From contig NZ_JAERTZ010000015.1 in the NCBI RefSeq assembly GCF_016746085.1, positions 1 through 64,000 of the forward strand: a DNA stretch of 64,000 nucleotides. The letters are read 5' to 3'. The notes beneath the pieces are model-generated. The model made no database searches. It had not been told where the DNA came from and worked only from the letters and a program-made list of their open reading frames with translations. Each line of letters opens with the position of its first letter. Positions within the stretch are counted from its first letter, which is position 1. This stretch comes from Zobellella iuensis (GTDB lineage Bacteria; Pseudomonadota; Gammaproteobacteria; Enterobacterales; Aeromonadaceae). Of this stretch, positions 35,823-45,727 are shown piece after piece. Position numbers and translations under genes: made by a program.

Positions 35823-35947
35823 GCTTCTCTCCCGTAAATGGATGATGTAGGAAATTCTAGTCGTGGGACGAAAAAGCGGTAGAGGGTGGATTTGAGAATC
35901 AGTGTTCTATATAAGGAACGATAGGGCAGAAAAGGAGCGAGAGGCCC

Positions 35948-36853
35948 ATGCAGGATCTCAACGACCTTTATTACTTCGCCGCCGTGGTCGATCACGGCGG
36001 CTTCTCCCCGGCGGGGCGGGCCCTGGGGATCCCCAAGTCCAAGCTGAGCCGGCGTATCGCCCTGCTGGAAGAGCGGCTGGGGGCGCGGCTGCTGCAGCGC
36101 TCCACCCGCCACTTCTCGGTGACCGAGGTGGGGCAGCGTTTCTACGGGCATTGCAAGGCCATGCTGGTGGAGGCGGAAGCGGCCCGGGATCTGGTGGCCT
36201 CGACCCAGGCGGAGCCGAGGGGCGTGGTGCGACTGAGCTGTCCCATCGCCCTGCTGCACGCCCATGTGGGCCAGATGCTGGCCGACTTCATGGGGCGCTA
36301 CCCCCAGGTGACCCTGCACCTGGACGCCACCAACCGGCGGGTCGATCCGGTGGGCGAGGCCATAGACGTGGCCATCCGGGTGCGGCCGCCGCCGCTGGAA
36401 GACTCCGAACTGGTGATGCGTACCCTGGCCGACCGGGCCCAGTGCCTGGTGGCCAGCCCGGCGCTGCTGGCGGAGCGGGGCGAGCCGCGGGTACCGGCGG
36501 AGCTGGGGCGGTTGCCGAGCCTGGCCCTGGGCGCGCCCCAGGAGCTGTACAGCTGGGAGCTGTACGGCCCGGACGAGGTCCAGGCCCAGATACTGCACCG
36601 GCCCCGCTTCGTGACCACCGACATGCTCGCCCTGCGCGCGGCGGCCCTGGCCGGGGTGGGGCTGGTGCAGCTGCCGGTGATGATGGTGCGCGAGCCGCTG
36701 GCCGGCGGCGCCCTGGTCCGGCTGTTGCCGGCCTGGCAGCCGCGGCGGGAGATCATCCATGCGGTCTATCCCTCCCGCCGCTGCCTGCTGCCCTCGGTAC
36801 GGGCCCTGCTCGACCACCTGGCCGAACGCTTCGCCGCCATGGACGAGGATTAG
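35948..36853 (+). CDS. LysR family regulator 1
   Basis: A 301-residue regulator. The N-terminal winged helix (DLYYFAAVVDHGGFSPAGRAL, KSKLSRRIALLEERLGARLL) is of the CrgA/PecT-like LysR type. An effector domain covers about 90-295. It is read away from the pirin and YcaC-like genes across a 125-base gap and most likely controls them together with itself. Confidence 0.9.
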   Translation: MQDLNDLYYFAAVVDHGGFSPAGRALGIPKSKLSRRIALLEERLGARLLQRSTRHFSVTEVGQRFYGHCKAMLVEAEAARDLVASTQAEPRGVVRLSCPIALLHAHVGQMLADFMGRYPQVTLHLDATNRRVDPVGEAIDVAIRVRPPPLEDSELVMRTLADRAQCLVASPALLAERGEPRVPAELGRLPSLALGAPQELYSWELYGPDEVQAQILHRPRFVTTDMLALRAAALAGVGLVQLPVMMVREPLAGGALVRLLPAWQPRREIIHAVYPSRRCLLPSVRALLDHLAERFAAMDED

Positions 36854-36879
36854 CGGGGTGGGGAAGGGGGAAATAAAAA

Positions 36880-36902
36880 AGCCCGCGGCAGTGCCGCGGG
36901 CT
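36880..36902. terminator. Bidirectional terminator between lysR 1 and icd
   Basis: A 10-bp stem GCCCGCGGCA/TGCCGCGGGC with one loop base is flanked by A6 on the left and TTTG on the right. It can end transcripts from both sides. Confidence 0.85.
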
Positions 36903-36922
36903 TTGTCAGGATCTGCTCCGGC

Positions 36923-39154
36923 TTAGCCGTTCAGGGCGGCCAGGTCCTGGTTGAGGGTGGCGCTGGGGCGCATCACCTTCTCCACCGCGGCCGGGTCGAC
37001 ATGGTAGTAGCCTTGCAGCCCGGCAGACTTGCCCTGGACCGCGTTCAGCTCTTCCAGGATCTTGGCTTCGTGCTCGGCCAGGGCCTTGGCCAGGGGCGCG
37101 AAGTGGGCGGCCAGGCCGGCGTCCTCGGTCTGGGCGGCCAGCTGCTGGGCCCAGTACAGGCCGAGGTAGAAATGGCTGCCGCGGTTGTCCAGCTCGCCGG
37201 CGCGGCGGGACGGGGACTTGCCGTTGTCCAGCAGCAGCTCGGTGGCCTTGTCCAGGGTTTTGGCCAGGATCTTGGCGCGTTCGTTGCCTTCCTTGATGCC
37301 CAGCTCTTCCAGCGACACCGCCAGGGCCAGGAATTCACCCAGGGAATCCCAGCGCAGGTGGTTTTCTTCCATCAGCTGCTGCACGTGCTTGGGCGCGGAG
37401 CCGCCGGCACCGGTTTCGTACATGCCGCCGCCGGCCAGCATGGGCACGATGGACAGCATCTTGGCGGAGGTGCCCAGTTCCATGATGGGGAACAGGTCGG
37501 TCAGGTAGTCGCGCAGCACGTTGCCGGTGACGGAGATGGTGTCCTGGCCGCGCTTCATGCGCTCCATGGAGAAGCGGATGGCTTCGTTGTAGGACATGAT
37601 GTGGATGTCCAGTCCGCTCAGGTCGTGCTCCTGCAGGTAGGCTTCCACCTTTTTACGCAGTTCGTTGTCGTGGGCGCGCTCGGCGTCCAGCCAGAACACG
37701 GCCGGAGTATTGGAGTTGCGGGCGCGGGTCACGGCCAGCTTCACCCAGTCGCGGATGGCGGCGTCCTTGGTCTGGCAGGCGCGCCAGATATCGCCCTTCT
37801 CCACGTCGTGCTGCATCAGTACCTGGCCGGCTTCGTCCAGCACGCGCATGGTGCCGTCTTCGGTCAGCTCGAAGGTCTTGTCGTGGGAGCCGTATTCCTC
37901 GGCCTTCATCGCCATCAGGCCCACGTTGGGCACCGTGCCCATGGTGCGCGGATCGAAGGCGCCGTTGGTCTTGCAGAAGTTGATCACTTCCTGGTAGATG
38001 CGGGCGTAGGTGCTCTCGGGCATCACCGCCTTGGTGTCTTTCTGTTTGCCGTCGCGGCCCCACATCTGGCCGGAGTTGCGGATCATCGCCGGCATGGAGG
38101 CGTCGACGATGACGTCGCTCGGCACGTGCAGGTTGGTGATGCCCTTGACGGAGTCCACCATCGCCATTTCCGGGCGGTGCTCGTAGCAGTCGTGGATGGC
38201 CTGCTCGATTTCGTCCTGGGTGGACTGGGGCAGGGTCTTGATCTTCTCCAGCACGCTGTTCATGCCGTTGTTGGGGTTGACGCCCAGTTCGTCGAACAGC
38301 TCACCGTATTTCTCGAACACGTTCCGGTAGAACACCTTGACCGCGTGGCCGAATACGATGGGGTGGGACACCTTCATCATGGTGGCCTTGACGTGCAGGG
38401 ACCACATTACGCCGCTTTCCTTGCAGTCCTGCAGGGTGCCTTCAAAGAAGTCACGCAGCGCCTTGCTGCTCATGAACATGCTGTCCAGCACCTCGCCCTG
38501 CTGCAGCGGCAATGTTTTTTTCAGCTCGACCTGGCCGGCCTTGTTCACGAACTCGATGCGCACGGTCTGGGCCTTGTCCATGGTCACGGACTGTTCGCTG
38601 GAGAAGAAGTCGCCGCCGTTCATGTAGTCGGCGTGGGAGCGGGAGGACTTGCTCCAGGCGCCCATGGAGTGGGGGTATTTGCGGGCGAAGGCTTTTACCG
38701 CGGCCGGGGCGCGGCGGTCGGAGTTGCCCTGGCGCAGCACCGGGTTGACCGCGCTGCCGAGGATCTTGGAGTAGGCGTCGCGGATGGCTTTTTCTTCGTC
38801 GGTTTTCGCCTCTTCCGGAAAATCGGGAATGCCATAGCCCTGGGCTTGCAGCTCGGCCACGCAGGCGCGCAGCTGGGGCACGGAGGCGCTGATGTTGGGC
38901 AGCTTGATGATGTTGGCATTCGGATCCTGGGTCAGTTCGCCCAGTTCGGCCAGGCCGTCGGCCACGCGCTGTTCTTCGCTCAGGTACTCGGGGAAGGCGG
39001 CCAGGACGCGGGCGGCCAGAGAGATATCGCTGAGGGTGACCTTGATGCCGGCGGCGCTGGTGAAGGTGCGCACTATGGGCAACAAGGAGTAGGTGGCCAG
39101 GGCCGGGGCTTCGTCGGTCAAGGTGTAGACGATGGTCGATTCTTTAGTTGTCAT
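36923..39154 (-). CDS. icd: NADP-dependent isocitrate dehydrogenase, monomeric type
   Basis: A 743-residue TCA-cycle enzyme converting isocitrate to 2-oxoglutarate with NADP. Length and sequence (NDYxx-like [56 protein letters not shown]) identify the monomeric 80-kDa form rather than the homodimeric E. coli Icd. ATG 39154 ([11 protein letters not shown]) is the family start; 44 more codons upstream are open but unlike the family. It is monocistronic with a strong terminator. Confidence 0.97.
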   Translation of the reverse strand: MTTKESTIVYTLTDEAPALATYSLLPIVRTFTSAAGIKVTLSDISLAARVLAAFPEYLSEEQRVADGLAELGELTQDPNANIIKLPNISASVPQLRACVAELQAQGYGIPDFPEEAKTDEEKAIRDAYSKILGSAVNPVLRQGNSDRRAPAAVKAFARKYPHSMGAWSKSSRSHADYMNGGDFFSSEQSVTMDKAQTVRIEFVNKAGQVELKKTLPLQQGEVLDSMFMSSKALRDFFEGTLQDCKESGVMWSLHVKATMMKVSHPIVFGHAVKVFYRNVFEKYGELFDELGVNPNNGMNSVLEKIKTLPQSTQDEIEQAIHDCYEHRPEMAMVDSVKGITNLHVPSDVIVDASMPAMIRNSGQMWGRDGKQKDTKAVMPESTYARIYQEVINFCKTNGAFDPRTMGTVPNVGLMAMKAEEYGSHDKTFELTEDGTMRVLDEAGQVLMQHDVEKGDIWRACQTKDAAIRDWVKLAVTRARNSNTPAVFWLDAERAHDNELRKKVEAYLQEHDLSGLDIHIMSYNEAIRFSMERMKRGQDTISVTGNVLRDYLTDLFPIMELGTSAKMLSIVPMLAGGGMYETGAGGSAPKHVQQLMEENHLRWDSLGEFLALAVSLEELGIKEGNERAKILAKTLDKATELLLDNGKSPSRRAGELDNRGSHFYLGLYWAQQLAAQTEDAGLAAHFAPLAKALAEHEAKILEELNAVQGKSAGLQGYYHVDPAAVEKVMRPSATLNQDLAALNG

Positions 39155-39398
39155 TATTTCGCTATTTCCCTGCTTGATAGATGGGGGATCAACGGCTCGG
39201 CGTGGCGTCCACTTGTGGTGGGTGCCGGCCGCCGGCCAACGCCGCTGGATTGAATTTCCGGCAGGCATTGTATGACGTTCGCGCACAAGACTTAAGGGGG
39301 TTGCGCGAATTCTGTCGACTGGTTCGACTAATTGATGGTGACTTAAGCAAATTCAGGGCATTTTTATGCACGGTTTGTGTGGCTATTGCCGCCCCGGC

Positions 39399-40862
39399 TC
39401 AGGCCGCGGCGTCGTGAACCCGCAGGCAGGCCCGGTCCCGTCCTTCGGCCTTGGCCTGGTAGAGGGCGGCGTCCGCCCGCTGCACCAGGGTTTCGACGCT
39501 GTCCGCCGGGGTGGCGGTGCTGATGCCGGCGCTCGCCGTGACCCTGCCGGTGCCGGGAAAGGCATGGCCACGGGCCGCGGCCAGCAGCCGTTCGGCCAGC
39601 TCCTGGGCCTGGCCGGCATCGGTTTCCGGGCAGAGCAGCATGAATTCCTCGCCGCCCCAGCGGCACAGGCTGTCGGCTTCCCGCAGGTTATGCCGCAGCA
39701 GGCGGCTGAAATCCACCAGCACCTTGTCGCCGGTCAGGTGGCCCTGCTCGTCGTTGATGTGCTTGAAGTGGTCCAGGTCGAGCATGATCACCGCCAGTGG
39801 CCGCCGGTAGCGCTGGGCCAGGCTCAGCTCCTTGTGGAAGATGTCGTTGAGGGCGTGGCGGTTGGGTAGCCCGGTGAGCTGATCCGTTTGCGCCAGTATC
39901 TTCAATTGCCGGTTGAGGCCGTTCAGCCGACGCATCCAGAACAGGCTGGTGGCGAGCACGGCGGTCAGGGTGCCGCCCAGGGCATAGACCAGGGTGTAGT
40001 CGGTCACCACCTGCGACACCATGTTCATGGCGGTGTGCCGCCCCATGATCTGTTGGCGCTGCTCGGGGGTCAGGGTGGCTATGCCTTTGTCGAGGATGTC
40101 GCGCAGGGTCTGCTCCGACTTGAGCACCCCCATGCGCAGCCGGTTGTTGTAGCCCGGGATCTGGCCGGACACCTTGAGGTTGAACCAGCCTTCGTTCTTG
40201 ATGGTATGGGCCGCCATGATCAGCGAGCGCAGGGTCATGTCCACCTTGCGCTCCGACACCAGCCGCAGCGCTTCGCTTTCCGAGTCGGTATAGATGATCT
40301 CGATATGGGGGAAGTCGCGGGCGAAAAACTCGGCCATGGCGGTGCCGTAGGGCAGGGCTATGGTCTTGCCGGTGAGGCTGGATACGTCCGAGATAAAGGG
40401 ATGCTCCTCCCGGGTGATCAGCACGTTCGGATCTTCCAGCAGCGGCTCGGTAAAGATCAGCCACTGCTCCCGCTCCGGGGTCTGGTTGAGAAAGCTCAGG
40501 GCCAGGCAGTCGCCGGCCCGGGAGGCGATCAGGCTTTCCTCCCAGGTCTGGGTGGGATGCAGCCGGACCTGCAGCCCGGTGTTGGCCGCCACCATGGCGA
40601 TCAGATCGGCGGCGATGCCCACATGCTGGCCGTGCTTGTCGATAGCCTCGAACGGAAACCAGTCCGGATCCACACAGAGGGAAACGCCGGGGTGGGCGTT
40701 GAGGTAGGCGCGCTCGGACGCGCTCAGTTCAACCGGGTGTTCGCTGGCCAGCACAGGGGTTGCCAGGCTGAACCAGATCGGCAGGCCCAAAAAAAGGCTC
40801 CAAAAGAATCTTATTTTATGGCCTATGCCACGGCCGTGGCCTAGGTTTGAGGCTGAATCCAT
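39399..40862 (-). CDS. Membrane diguanylate cyclase with periplasmic SBP_bac_3 sensor
   Basis: A 487-residue protein. After a signal peptide (about 20-40) comes a periplasmic solute-binding domain of the amino-acid-binding type (about 50-285, with DPDWFPFEAIDKHGQHVGIAADL). A membrane helix follows (about 293-315), then a GGDEF domain with motif RWGGEEFMLL and an RxxD (READ) inhibition site. It probably makes cyclic di-GMP in response to a small ligand in the periplasm. ATG 40862 with AGGAAAGGA upstream is preferred to 40874. It is divergent from a second cyclase gene. Confidence 0.92.
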   Translation of the reverse strand: MDSASNLGHGRGIGHKIRFFWSLFLGLPIWFSLATPVLASEHPVELSASERAYLNAHPGVSLCVDPDWFPFEAIDKHGQHVGIAADLIAMVAANTGLQVRLHPTQTWEESLIASRAGDCLALSFLNQTPEREQWLIFTEPLLEDPNVLITREEHPFISDVSSLTGKTIALPYGTAMAEFFARDFPHIEIIYTDSESEALRLVSERKVDMTLRSLIMAAHTIKNEGWFNLKVSGQIPGYNNRLRMGVLKSEQTLRDILDKGIATLTPEQRQQIMGRHTAMNMVSQVVTDYTLVYALGGTLTAVLATSLFWMRRLNGLNRQLKILAQTDQLTGLPNRHALNDIFHKELSLAQRYRRPLAVIMLDLDHFKHINDEQGHLTGDKVLVDFSRLLRHNLREADSLCRWGGEEFMLLCPETDAGQAQELAERLLAAARGHAFPGTGRVTASAGISTATPADSVETLVQRADAALYQAKAEGRDRACLRVHDAAA

Positions 40863-41111
40863 TCCTTTCCTCAAAAATCAGCGGGTTGCCTCATCATCCT
40901 CGTTTCGGCCGCGCAGGGCAATGGCCGAGACCCATGAAAGCGGAGCTGTGGTGTGATTTATCTGAGGTGGGACAAGGTTCTGCGCTGGGGTTCGTATTAT
41001 CATCCCCCGCCTTGTCATGGTGCCGGGCGGCAATAGGGCCGGGGGCCCTTGAAGGGAGGAGGGCAGGATGCGGAACTGGGGATGTTGTTCAGGGTGATCA
41101 AGACGGAGCCG

Positions 41112-42383
41112 ATGAAAAGAGCCTGGTGGCCGTTCTGGCTGTGGCTGCTGTGCGTATTCCTGATCCTGGTGTGGGGCCGGCCGCTGGTGCGGCATGAGTT
41201 CGAACGCAGCCTGGGGGAGAGCATGATGGCGCTGGCGGCGGGTATGGCACGCCAGCTGGTACTGGGCCGGGAGCAGGTGGCGGAGCTGCTGCCCCTGGAT
41301 TATGCCTCCTTGCAGCAGCATCCGCTGAACCGGGAATTCGAGCGGGATGCCCGCGAGCTGATGGCGCTGGCCGATATCCGTTACATCTATGTGGAAGTGG
41401 ATCTGGGGCCGGCGGCGCCGTTCCGGGTGGAGCCGGGCGAGGAAAAGGTGTTCAATGCCGCCGCCGGCACCCCGCTCGATATCCTCTATCTGCTCGACGC
41501 CGTGACCGAGGAGGAGGCGGCGTGGCAGGTGCGGCTCTTCCCGGAGAAGGAGAGGTACGGCCTGCTCGGCGAGCGGAACCGGGCGCTGTTTGCCGGGCGC
41601 CAGCCCGGCTGGCTCGCCAGCGAGGATCGCTGGGGCAAGTACCTCACCGCCTATGCCCCCCTGTACCTGAGTGACGGCGATTTCCTGGGCATGCTGGGGG
41701 TGGACTACGACTACGGCAGCCACCGCCGGACCCTGCTGCTGTACGAGTCGGTGTTGCTGCTGCCCCTGCTGCTGAGCGGGGGCGTGCTGCTGTTCCAGCT
41801 GTTCCAGTTGAAAAGCAGCATCAGGGCCGAGAAACAGGCCCGGGGCGAAGCCCTCCAGGCCTACAGGGATACCCTGACCGGCATCTGGAACCGGCGCGGG
41901 ATCTGGCGGCTGCTGGAGCGGCAGTGGCGGCTGGCGCGGGCGCACCATCACGGCGTGACCCTGCTGCTGGTGGACGTGGATTATTTCAAGGAATACAACG
42001 ACAACTACGGCCATCCGGCCGGTGACCGCATGTTGCAGGCGGTTGCCGGCATGCTGGCTGAGCTGGCCGGGGAATACCAGGGGGTGGTCGGACGCTACGG
42101 CGGCGACGAGTTCATGCTGCTGTTCTCCAACCTGATCCCGGGGGAAGAACACAAGCTGGGCCAGGATATTCTGGCCCGCTGCCGCACCCTGGCGATTCCC
42201 CACGGTTTTTCCCCCATCTCCGACCGCCAGACCCTGAGCGTGGGCGCCGTCACCCTGGCGCCCGGGCAGGAGATGGCGATGGACACCCTGGTCGAGCTGG
42301 CGGACCGGGCGCTTTACCAGGCCAAGCGCCATGGCCGCAACCGGGCCTGCTGCCACCAGGAGCCGAAACGGCGGGCCGGCTGA
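41112..42383 (+). CDS. Membrane diguanylate cyclase, GGDEF
   Basis: A protein of about 423 residues. One helix lies near the start (WPFWLWLLCVFLILVWG), followed by a periplasmic region of about 190 residues (Cache-like by position, not by clear motif). A second helix (SVLLLPLLLSGGVLLFQLFQL) precedes a GGDEF domain with RYGGDEFMLLF. No RxxD motif is five residues before GGDEF (the sequence is EYQGVVG), so it should lack the usual product inhibition, unlike its divergent neighbour. The start is uncertain: ATG 41112 has GGAG close by; TTG 41049 and ATG 41082 are in frame. Confidence 0.88.
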   Translation: MKRAWWPFWLWLLCVFLILVWGRPLVRHEFERSLGESMMALAAGMARQLVLGREQVAELLPLDYASLQQHPLNREFERDARELMALADIRYIYVEVDLGPAAPFRVEPGEEKVFNAAAGTPLDILYLLDAVTEEEAAWQVRLFPEKERYGLLGERNRALFAGRQPGWLASEDRWGKYLTAYAPLYLSDGDFLGMLGVDYDYGSHRRTLLLYESVLLLPLLLSGGVLLFQLFQLKSSIRAEKQARGEALQAYRDTLTGIWNRRGIWRLLERQWRLARAHHHGVTLLLVDVDYFKEYNDNYGHPAGDRMLQAVAGMLAELAGEYQGVVGRYGGDEFMLLFSNLIPGEEHKLGQDILARCRTLAIPHGFSPISDRQTLSVGAVTLAPGQEMAMDTLVELADRALYQAKRHGRNRACCHQEPKRRAG

Positions 42384-42440
42384 GCCGGCCGCAACGGCGG
42401 GTTGAGGGGTTGGTTCCGCATAACAGATGGGCTTTCGTGG

Positions 42441-42468
42441 TAGGGCCGAATTTATTCGACCGAACCAC
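42441..42468. repeat. Single copy of the palindromic intergenic repeat, inverted
   Basis: TAGGGCCGAATTTATTCGACC followed by GAACCA is the reverse complement of the GGTCGAATAAATTCGACC unit at 195-212, with one base change in the stem. Confidence 0.75.
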
Positions 42469-42486
42469 TTATGCCGTCCTCCAGCC

Positions 42487-43419
42487 TCAGGGCAGCGGTG
42501 GCGCCTGCAATGGCTCGCCGTCGTAGCCCTGCACCACACCGAAGCGTTCAGTGCCGGCGTTCCAGTCGGCCAGGGCCCGGGCGATGTCGTCCCTGCTGTG
42601 GCCGACGAAGTTCCACCAGATGTAGATGTCCTCGTCCAGCGGCTCGCCGCCCACCAGCAGCACCCGGGCGCCGGGGGCCAGGGTCAGGGTGAGCTGTTCC
42701 CGGTGCAGGCCCAGGTAGGCCAGCTCGTTCTCCGCAAAGTGTTCTGCGCCAAGCGCCAGCTGGCCTTCCAGCACGAACAGGCCGTATTCGAACTTCGGGC
42801 GCAGGGGAAGGCTCAGCTCCGCCCCCCGGGGGCTGTGCAGATCCATGCCCAGCAGGGGCGAGAAGCTGAGGGTGGGGGCCTTGTGGCTCAGGTAGTCGCC
42901 CACCAGCAGGGTGAAGTCGACGCCGCCCTGCGACCAGGCGGGCAGCCTGGGGTAGTGATCGAAACGGGGCGGGGTGTCCTTGTCGGCCTCGGGCAGGGCA
43001 ATCCACAACTGGGCGGCGTGCAGCCGGCCCTGGCCGGGCACCGATTCCTCGGTGTGGGCGATGCCGTGGCCGGCGGTCATCAGGTTGACCTGGCCGGGGC
43101 GGATCACCTGCCGGTGGCCCAGGCTGTCCCGGTGCAGCACCTCGCCTTCCAGCATCCAGGTAAAGGTCTGCAGGCCGATGTGCGGATGGGGCCCCACCCG
43201 CATGCCGGGCTCGCCCGGGGCGAAGTCGGCGGGGCCGGCGTGATCGAGAAAACACCAGGCGCCGATCAGCCGCCGTTGTTTGGACGGGACGGCGCGGGCC
43301 ACGGGGATGCCGCCCACGTCGGCGAGGCGCGGCGCTATGCGCTGTATCTGGCGCTCGCCCTCCACCAGCGGGCAGTCGCGGGAAGAGCCGAAGCTCGCCG
43401 ACCATTGGATATTGCTCAT
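42487..43419 (-). CDS. Pirin family protein 2
   Basis: A 310-residue bicupin distinct from pirin 1. The iron-binding motifs read VGPHPHIGLQTFTWMLEGEV and GIAHTEESVPG, and the C-terminus has VGHSRDDIARALADWNAG. The HxH...E...H arrangement suggests that metal binding is intact. The start at ATG 43419 has GGAGG six bases upstream. It faces the same way as LysR 2 with 99 bases between; no operon partner is evident. Confidence 0.9.
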   Translation of the reverse strand: MSNIQWSASFGSSRDCPLVEGERQIQRIAPRLADVGGIPVARAVPSKQRRLIGAWCFLDHAGPADFAPGEPGMRVGPHPHIGLQTFTWMLEGEVLHRDSLGHRQVIRPGQVNLMTAGHGIAHTEESVPGQGRLHAAQLWIALPEADKDTPPRFDHYPRLPAWSQGGVDFTLLVGDYLSHKAPTLSFSPLLGMDLHSPRGAELSLPLRPKFEYGLFVLEGQLALGAEHFAENELAYLGLHREQLTLTLAPGARVLLVGGEPLDEDIYIWWNFVGHSRDDIARALADWNAGTERFGVVQGYDGEPLQAPPLP

Positions 43420-43518
43420 GGAACCTCCGGAAAAGGGTTGGACAGGGTGCCTTGTCACCACTCCGATAAGGTTAGCGCCTTATCGGGCCCATGACCGGTT
43501 ATGGCCGTGTCGCCGCGG

Positions 43519-44424
43519 CTAATACCAGTCGCCGCTGTCCCGGATCTCGCCAATCAGCGCCAGCAGCAGTGCCCGCACCGCCCGGGCCGCCACGCTCAGG
43601 GGCTTGTGGCGGGCATGGGCCAGGTAGATGCGGCGTTCTATTTCCGGCTCGGTGATCGGCAGCGAGGGCAGGGGGCGGGGCGCGTCGGCCACCCGCCGGG
43701 ACAGCACCGAGTAGCCGGCACCGGCCTCGACCAGGGCCTTGATCTGGTCCAGGGCGTCCATTTCCAGCACCACCCGCAACGGGCGGTGCAGCAGCAGGGC
43801 CGCGCTTTCCAGTTCTTCCCGCAGGCGGTGCGGGCGGCCCGGCAGGATCAGCGGCAGCGCCAGCAGTTCGGCCAGGGGCAGGCGGTCGCGCCCGGCGAAG
43901 CGGTCGTCGCCGGGCGGGAAGATCAGCCGCAGCCGCTCCCGGGCGACCTCCTCGGCGGCCAGGCCCGGGTGCCCCTCGCAGTCGAACAGCAGGCCGAGAT
44001 CCAGCTTGTCGTCCTGCAGCCATTCCTGCATATGGCCCGAGAGCCCTTCGGTCAGCCGCAGCTGTACCTCGGGCAGCCGCTGGCGCACCTGCAGCGCCAG
44101 CGGCACGCTGAGCAGGGGGCCGAGCGAGGTGGGAATGCCGACCACCACGGGCCCGGAGGGGTTGGCCTCGATGCCGCGTACCTCGTCGCGCAGCCCGGCG
44201 GCCTCGGCCAGCAGCGCCTTGGCGCGCCGCACCAGGTGCCGGCCGCTGTCGGTGGGGCAGATGCCCCGCGCCGAGCGGACCAGCAGGGCGCAGCCGAACT
44301 CTTCCTCCAGCTCCCGCACATGCCGGCTCAGGGCCGGCTGGGCCACGTACAGCAGCTCCGCCGCCCGGGAGAAGGAGCCCGATTCCACTATGGTCACGAA
44401 ATAACGCAGTTGCCTCAAATCCAT
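43519..44424 (-). CDS. LysR family regulator 2, divergent from the glutaryl-CoA operon
   Basis: A 301-residue LysR protein. The N-terminal helix-turn-helix is [20 protein letters not shown] and SQPALSRHV-like [16 protein letters not shown]; the effector domain follows. ATG 44424 matches the standard family start; upstream codons are not conserved. It is divergent from gcdH across 106 bases, the classic position for the regulator of the glutarate genes. Confidence 0.9.
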   Translation of the reverse strand: MDLRQLRYFVTIVESGSFSRAAELLYVAQPALSRHVRELEEEFGCALLVRSARGICPTDSGRHLVRRAKALLAEAAGLRDEVRGIEANPSGPVVVGIPTSLGPLLSVPLALQVRQRLPEVQLRLTEGLSGHMQEWLQDDKLDLGLLFDCEGHPGLAAEEVARERLRLIFPPGDDRFAGRDRLPLAELLALPLILPGRPHRLREELESAALLLHRPLRVVLEMDALDQIKALVEAGAGYSVLSRRVADAPRPLPSLPITEPEIERRIYLAHARHKPLSVAARAVRALLLALIGEIRDSGDWY

Positions 44425-44530
44425 GGCGAGCCAGATCAAATTGTTAACTCTCGTATACCAATTATATCTTTTTAGTCTGGCGATAAATGCGACAAGCTGG
44501 GCAGAACAGGGACAGACAAGGAGAACGGCA

Positions 44531-45706
44531 ATGCGACCCATGACATGGGAAGACCCCTTTTTACTGGATGAACAGCTGACCGACGAGGAGCGGATGATCC
44601 GCGACGCGGCCCGGCACTACTGCGAGGAGCGGCTGGCGCCCCGGGTGATCGCCGGCTACGCCGAGGAAAGTTTCGATCCCGAGATCCTGCGGGAAATGGG
44701 CGAGATGGGCCTGCTCGGCGCCACCCTGCCGGTGGAATACGGCTGCGCCGGTGCCAGCCACGTGGCCTACGGCCTGGTGGCCCGGGAAGTGGAGCGGATC
44801 GACTCCGGCTACCGCTCCGCCATGAGCGTGCAGTCTTCCCTGGTGATGCACCCCATCTTCACCTTCGGCAGCGAGGAGCAGAAGCAGCGCTTCCTGCCCC
44901 GGCTGGCGAGCGGCGAACTCATCGGCTGCTTCGGGCTGACCGAGCCGGACGCGGGATCGGATCCGGGATCCATGCTGACCCGGGCCCGCCAGGTGGACGG
45001 CGGCTACCTGCTGAGCGGCCAGAAGATGTGGATCACCAACAGCCCCATCGCCGATCTGGCGATCGTCTGGGCCCGCTCCGACGCCCACGAGGGCAAAATC
45101 AAGGGCTTTATCGTGGAGCGCGGCACCAAGGGCTTCAGCGCGCCCACGATCAAGGGCAAGTTGTCGCTGCGGGCCTCGATCACCGGCGAGCTGGTGCTCG
45201 ACGACGCCTTTGTGCCGGACGCCAACCTGCTGCCCGGGGCCAGCGGCCTGGGCGGGCCCTTCAGCTGCCTGAACAAGGCTCGCTACGGCATCGCCTGGGG
45301 AGTGATGGGCGCCGCCGAGTTCTGCTGGCAGGCGGCGCGCCGGTACACCCTGGACCGCAAGCAGTTCGGCCGGCCCCTGGCCGCGACCCAGCTGGTGCAG
45401 CTGAAGCTCGCCAACATGCAGACCGAGATCGCCCTGGGGCTGCAGGCCGCCCTGCGGGTGGGGCGCATGATGGACGAAAACAGCTGGTCGCCGGAGGTGG
45501 TGTCCCTGATCAAGCGCAACAACTGCGGCAAGGCGCTGGACATCGCCCGGGTGGCCCGGGACATGCACGGGGGCAACGGCATCTCGGAGGAGTTCCAGGT
45601 GATCCGCCACATGATCAACCTGGAAACGGTGAACACCTACGAGGGCACCCACGACATTCACGGCCTGATCCTGGGCCGGGCACAGACCGGACTGGCGGCG
45701 TTCTAG
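44531..45706 (+). CDS. gcdH: Glutaryl-CoA dehydrogenase
   Basis: A 391-residue FAD acyl-CoA dehydrogenase that oxidises and decarboxylates glutaryl-CoA to crotonyl-CoA in lysine/glutarate breakdown. The family start is [20 protein letters not shown]. The flavin/substrate motif is [16 protein letters not shown]. The catalytic glutamate lies in [20 protein letters not shown] near the C-terminus, and the arginine of glutaryl-CoA recognition is expected in SVQSSL...region. AAGGAG precedes ATG 44531. It is the first gene of a five-gene operon that also supplies its electron acceptors (ETF and ETF:quinone oxidoreductase). Confidence 0.95.
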   Translation: MRPMTWEDPFLLDEQLTDEERMIRDAARHYCEERLAPRVIAGYAEESFDPEILREMGEMGLLGATLPVEYGCAGASHVAYGLVAREVERIDSGYRSAMSVQSSLVMHPIFTFGSEEQKQRFLPRLASGELIGCFGLTEPDAGSDPGSMLTRARQVDGGYLLSGQKMWITNSPIADLAIVWARSDAHEGKIKGFIVERGTKGFSAPTIKGKLSLRASITGELVLDDAFVPDANLLPGASGLGGPFSCLNKARYGIAWGVMGAAEFCWQAARRYTLDRKQFGRPLAATQLVQLKLANMQTEIALGLQAALRVGRMMDENSWSPEVVSLIKRNNCGKALDIARVARDMHGGNGISEEFQVIRHMINLETVNTYEGTHDIHGLILGRAQTGLAAF

Positions 45707-45727
45707 CGCCGGCGGCAAGGAGGCGTG

